Shown piece after piece: positions 4,567 to 5,579 of a stretch of 5,579 bases of DNA. Every line of letters begins with the position of its first letter. Position 1 is the first letter of the stretch. The notes beneath the pieces are model-generated. The model saw only the letters and a program-made list of their open reading frames with translations, did not search any database and had not been told where the DNA came from. This DNA is from Acidobacteriota bacterium (GTDB taxonomy: Bacteria > Acidobacteriota > UBA890 > WLXD01): the NCBI GenBank assembly GCA_022571615.1, contig JACZXM010000204.1, forward strand, positions 1-5,579. Reading direction: 5' to 3'. Position numbers and translations under genes: made by a program.

Positions 4567-5579
4567 ATATAGTCGATTGGGTCGATATCGTACGCCTCGC
4601 CGTCGACGACGGCATTCACCGCTAGGTCCGGGGTGTCCTGCAGGCTCACCGGCAGCGGGGGCTCGATCTCACTACCGTCCGCGTTCCGCACCACCAGGAT
4701 CCAGGGACGCCGGCAGTCAAGCGGATTGGCCCGGTCGGATACTGCGATCCGGCCGTCATCGAGTCGAAGACACGCACCGGGTGGATAGTGGCCCATTAGC
4801 TTGCGAAACCCGTCAAAGAGATCGGCGTCGAACTTCTTGTCCGCCTCTTGTTCCATGATCTGCATGGCGGTGTCTGGAGGCAGCGCATCGCGATACGGGC
4901 GGTTCGAGCGTAACGCGTCGTAAACATCGGCGATGCACACGAGCTGCGACGCGAAATGCAGCGGCCACTGACCATGATCCGGATTGTCGTGTTCGTAGGC
5001 CAACTGGTGCTCGTAGGCGACGATGACGCTTAGATCGGTGGCCGAGGGAGTGCGCAGCAGCAGTTTGGCTCCGTCGCCGCTGTGCTGTTGCATGACCTGC
5101 CACTCTTGTTCGGTCAGTTTGCCCGGCTTGTTGAGAACTTCCTCGGGCACCAGTTGCTTGCCGATATCGTGCAGCAGCGCCGCCATTGCAACGTCCATCA
5201 GATGGTCGGCCGTGAGCCGGAGCTCGCGGGCTATTGTAAGGCTGAGCATGGCGACGTTGAGTGAGTGGGTGTAGGAGTAGTCGTCGTGCACCTTGAGCGA
5301 GTGCAGCAGAACGAAGACGTCGGGTTGCGCACGCACCGTGTTGACCAGCTCCGCCGCCAGCCCGGCGGCCTCGTTCACCGCCGCCAGCCCGTCGCCATCG
5401 AACAGGTCTTGGCGTACCCGCCGAAGCGTCTTCAGGCCACGGGAATAGGTCTCCCAGGCGCTCGGCAGCATCGCGCTCCGCGATGACTCAACGGTGTCCT
5501 CATCCGAACCCGTCTTGATCTCCCCGGCCGTGACGTGTTCGACGCCTTGGTGGGCCAGGAAGCCCTCGGTCCCGCCGCT
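4563..5579 (-). CDS. HD-GYP domain protein with altered GYP motif, 5' end beyond the window
   Basis: HD-GYP proteins are metal-dependent phosphodiesterases that degrade cyclic-di-GMP. Numbering from the ATG at 5471: YTHSLNVA (His69), HDIGK (His101-Asp102), QQHSGDGAKLL (His130) and ADVYDALRSNRPYR (Asp182) are present. Where family members have HHxxxxDGxGYP this protein has YEHQLAYEHDNPDHGQWP (about 153-170), with the second His replaced by Gln, the DG lost, GYP replaced by GQWP and a few residues inserted. Activity may be reduced or altered. The C-terminal tail after about 232 (LRLDDGRIAVSDRANP, then a small beta domain) is usual for one HD-GYP subgroup. The frame has no stop from 5471 to 5579, giving at least 36 more residues that end in an acidic, linker-like stretch (IKTGSDEDTVESSRSA), and relatives often carry an N-terminal domain there. 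I therefore treat it as partial. The ATG at 5471 has GGAG four bases upstream and remains a possible start. No membrane segment is seen. Confidence 0.8.
   Translation of the reverse strand, partial: SGGTEGFLAHQGVEHVTAGEIKTGSDEDTVESSRSAMLPSAWETYSRGLKTLRRVRQDLFDGDGLAAVNEAAGLAAELVNTVRAQPDVFVLLHSLKVHDDYSYTHSLNVAMLSLTIARELRLTADHLMDVAMAALLHDIGKQLVPEEVLNKPGKLTEQEWQVMQQHSGDGAKLLLRTPSATDLSVIVAYEHQLAYEHDNPDHGQWPLHFASQLVCIADVYDALRSNRPYRDALPPDTAMQIMEQEADKKFDADLFDGFRKLMGHYPPGACLRLDDGRIAVSDRANPLDCRRPWILVVRNADGSEIEPPLPVSLQDTPDLAVNAVVDGEAYDIDPIDYI

Noticed and set aside
1..5579. CRISPR array, phage, toxin-antitoxin or defence genes
   Set aside because: No regularly spaced repeats, no cas, integrase, transposase or toxin-like proteins are seen. 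The tandem small genes are DUF507 members, not a toxin-antitoxin pair.

Overview
The window is 5.6 kb of high-G+C DNA from a Gram-negative (diderm) bacterium. It reads as ordinary chromosome, not phage or plasmid. The combination of a secreted GWxTD-domain protein, two DUF507 proteins in tandem and a very long LptC/OstA-type envelope protein suggests Acidobacteriota (Thermoanaerobaculia-like) or a deltaproteobacterial-type lineage. That placement is inferred from family distribution; there is no rRNA or other marker here.

Layout: positions 1-222 hold no gene. They contain a nested inverted-repeat element (1-103), a short repeat copy (122-136), a good sigma70-like promoter (144-173) and a Shine-Dalgarno site. 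A secreted GWxTD-domain protein follows (223-1680, +). The next gap (1681-1828) holds a post-stop hairpin, a second repeat copy in the opposite orientation, a weak promoter candidate and leader hairpins. Then comes a tight three-gene + strand operon: two DUF507 paralogues (1829-2107 and 2114-2398) and a 708-residue LptC/OstA-like periplasmic protein (2414-4540). A convergent HD-GYP gene lies on the minus strand. Its frame stays open from its stop at 4563 to the window end, so it is probably cut by the edge. Only 22 bases separate the two convergent stop codons, and the third repeat copy lies across the HD-GYP stop.

Functional reading: the best-understood gene is the LptC/OstA-like protein, predicted to be anchored in the inner membrane and to form part of the periplasmic lipopolysaccharide bridge. 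The GWxTD protein is also exported, so two genes point to the envelope. DUF507 has no established role; its placement ahead of the Lpt-like gene is a context clue only. The HD-GYP protein would be expected to act on cyclic-di-GMP, but its HH and GYP motifs are altered.

The most unusual signal is a roughly 14-20 bp repeat (core CTAGCAGSCCGTGG) present in all three gene borders of the window. One copy lies beside the nested inverted-repeat element. This looks like a dispersed intergenic repeat family. No complete new defence or mobile system is visible.
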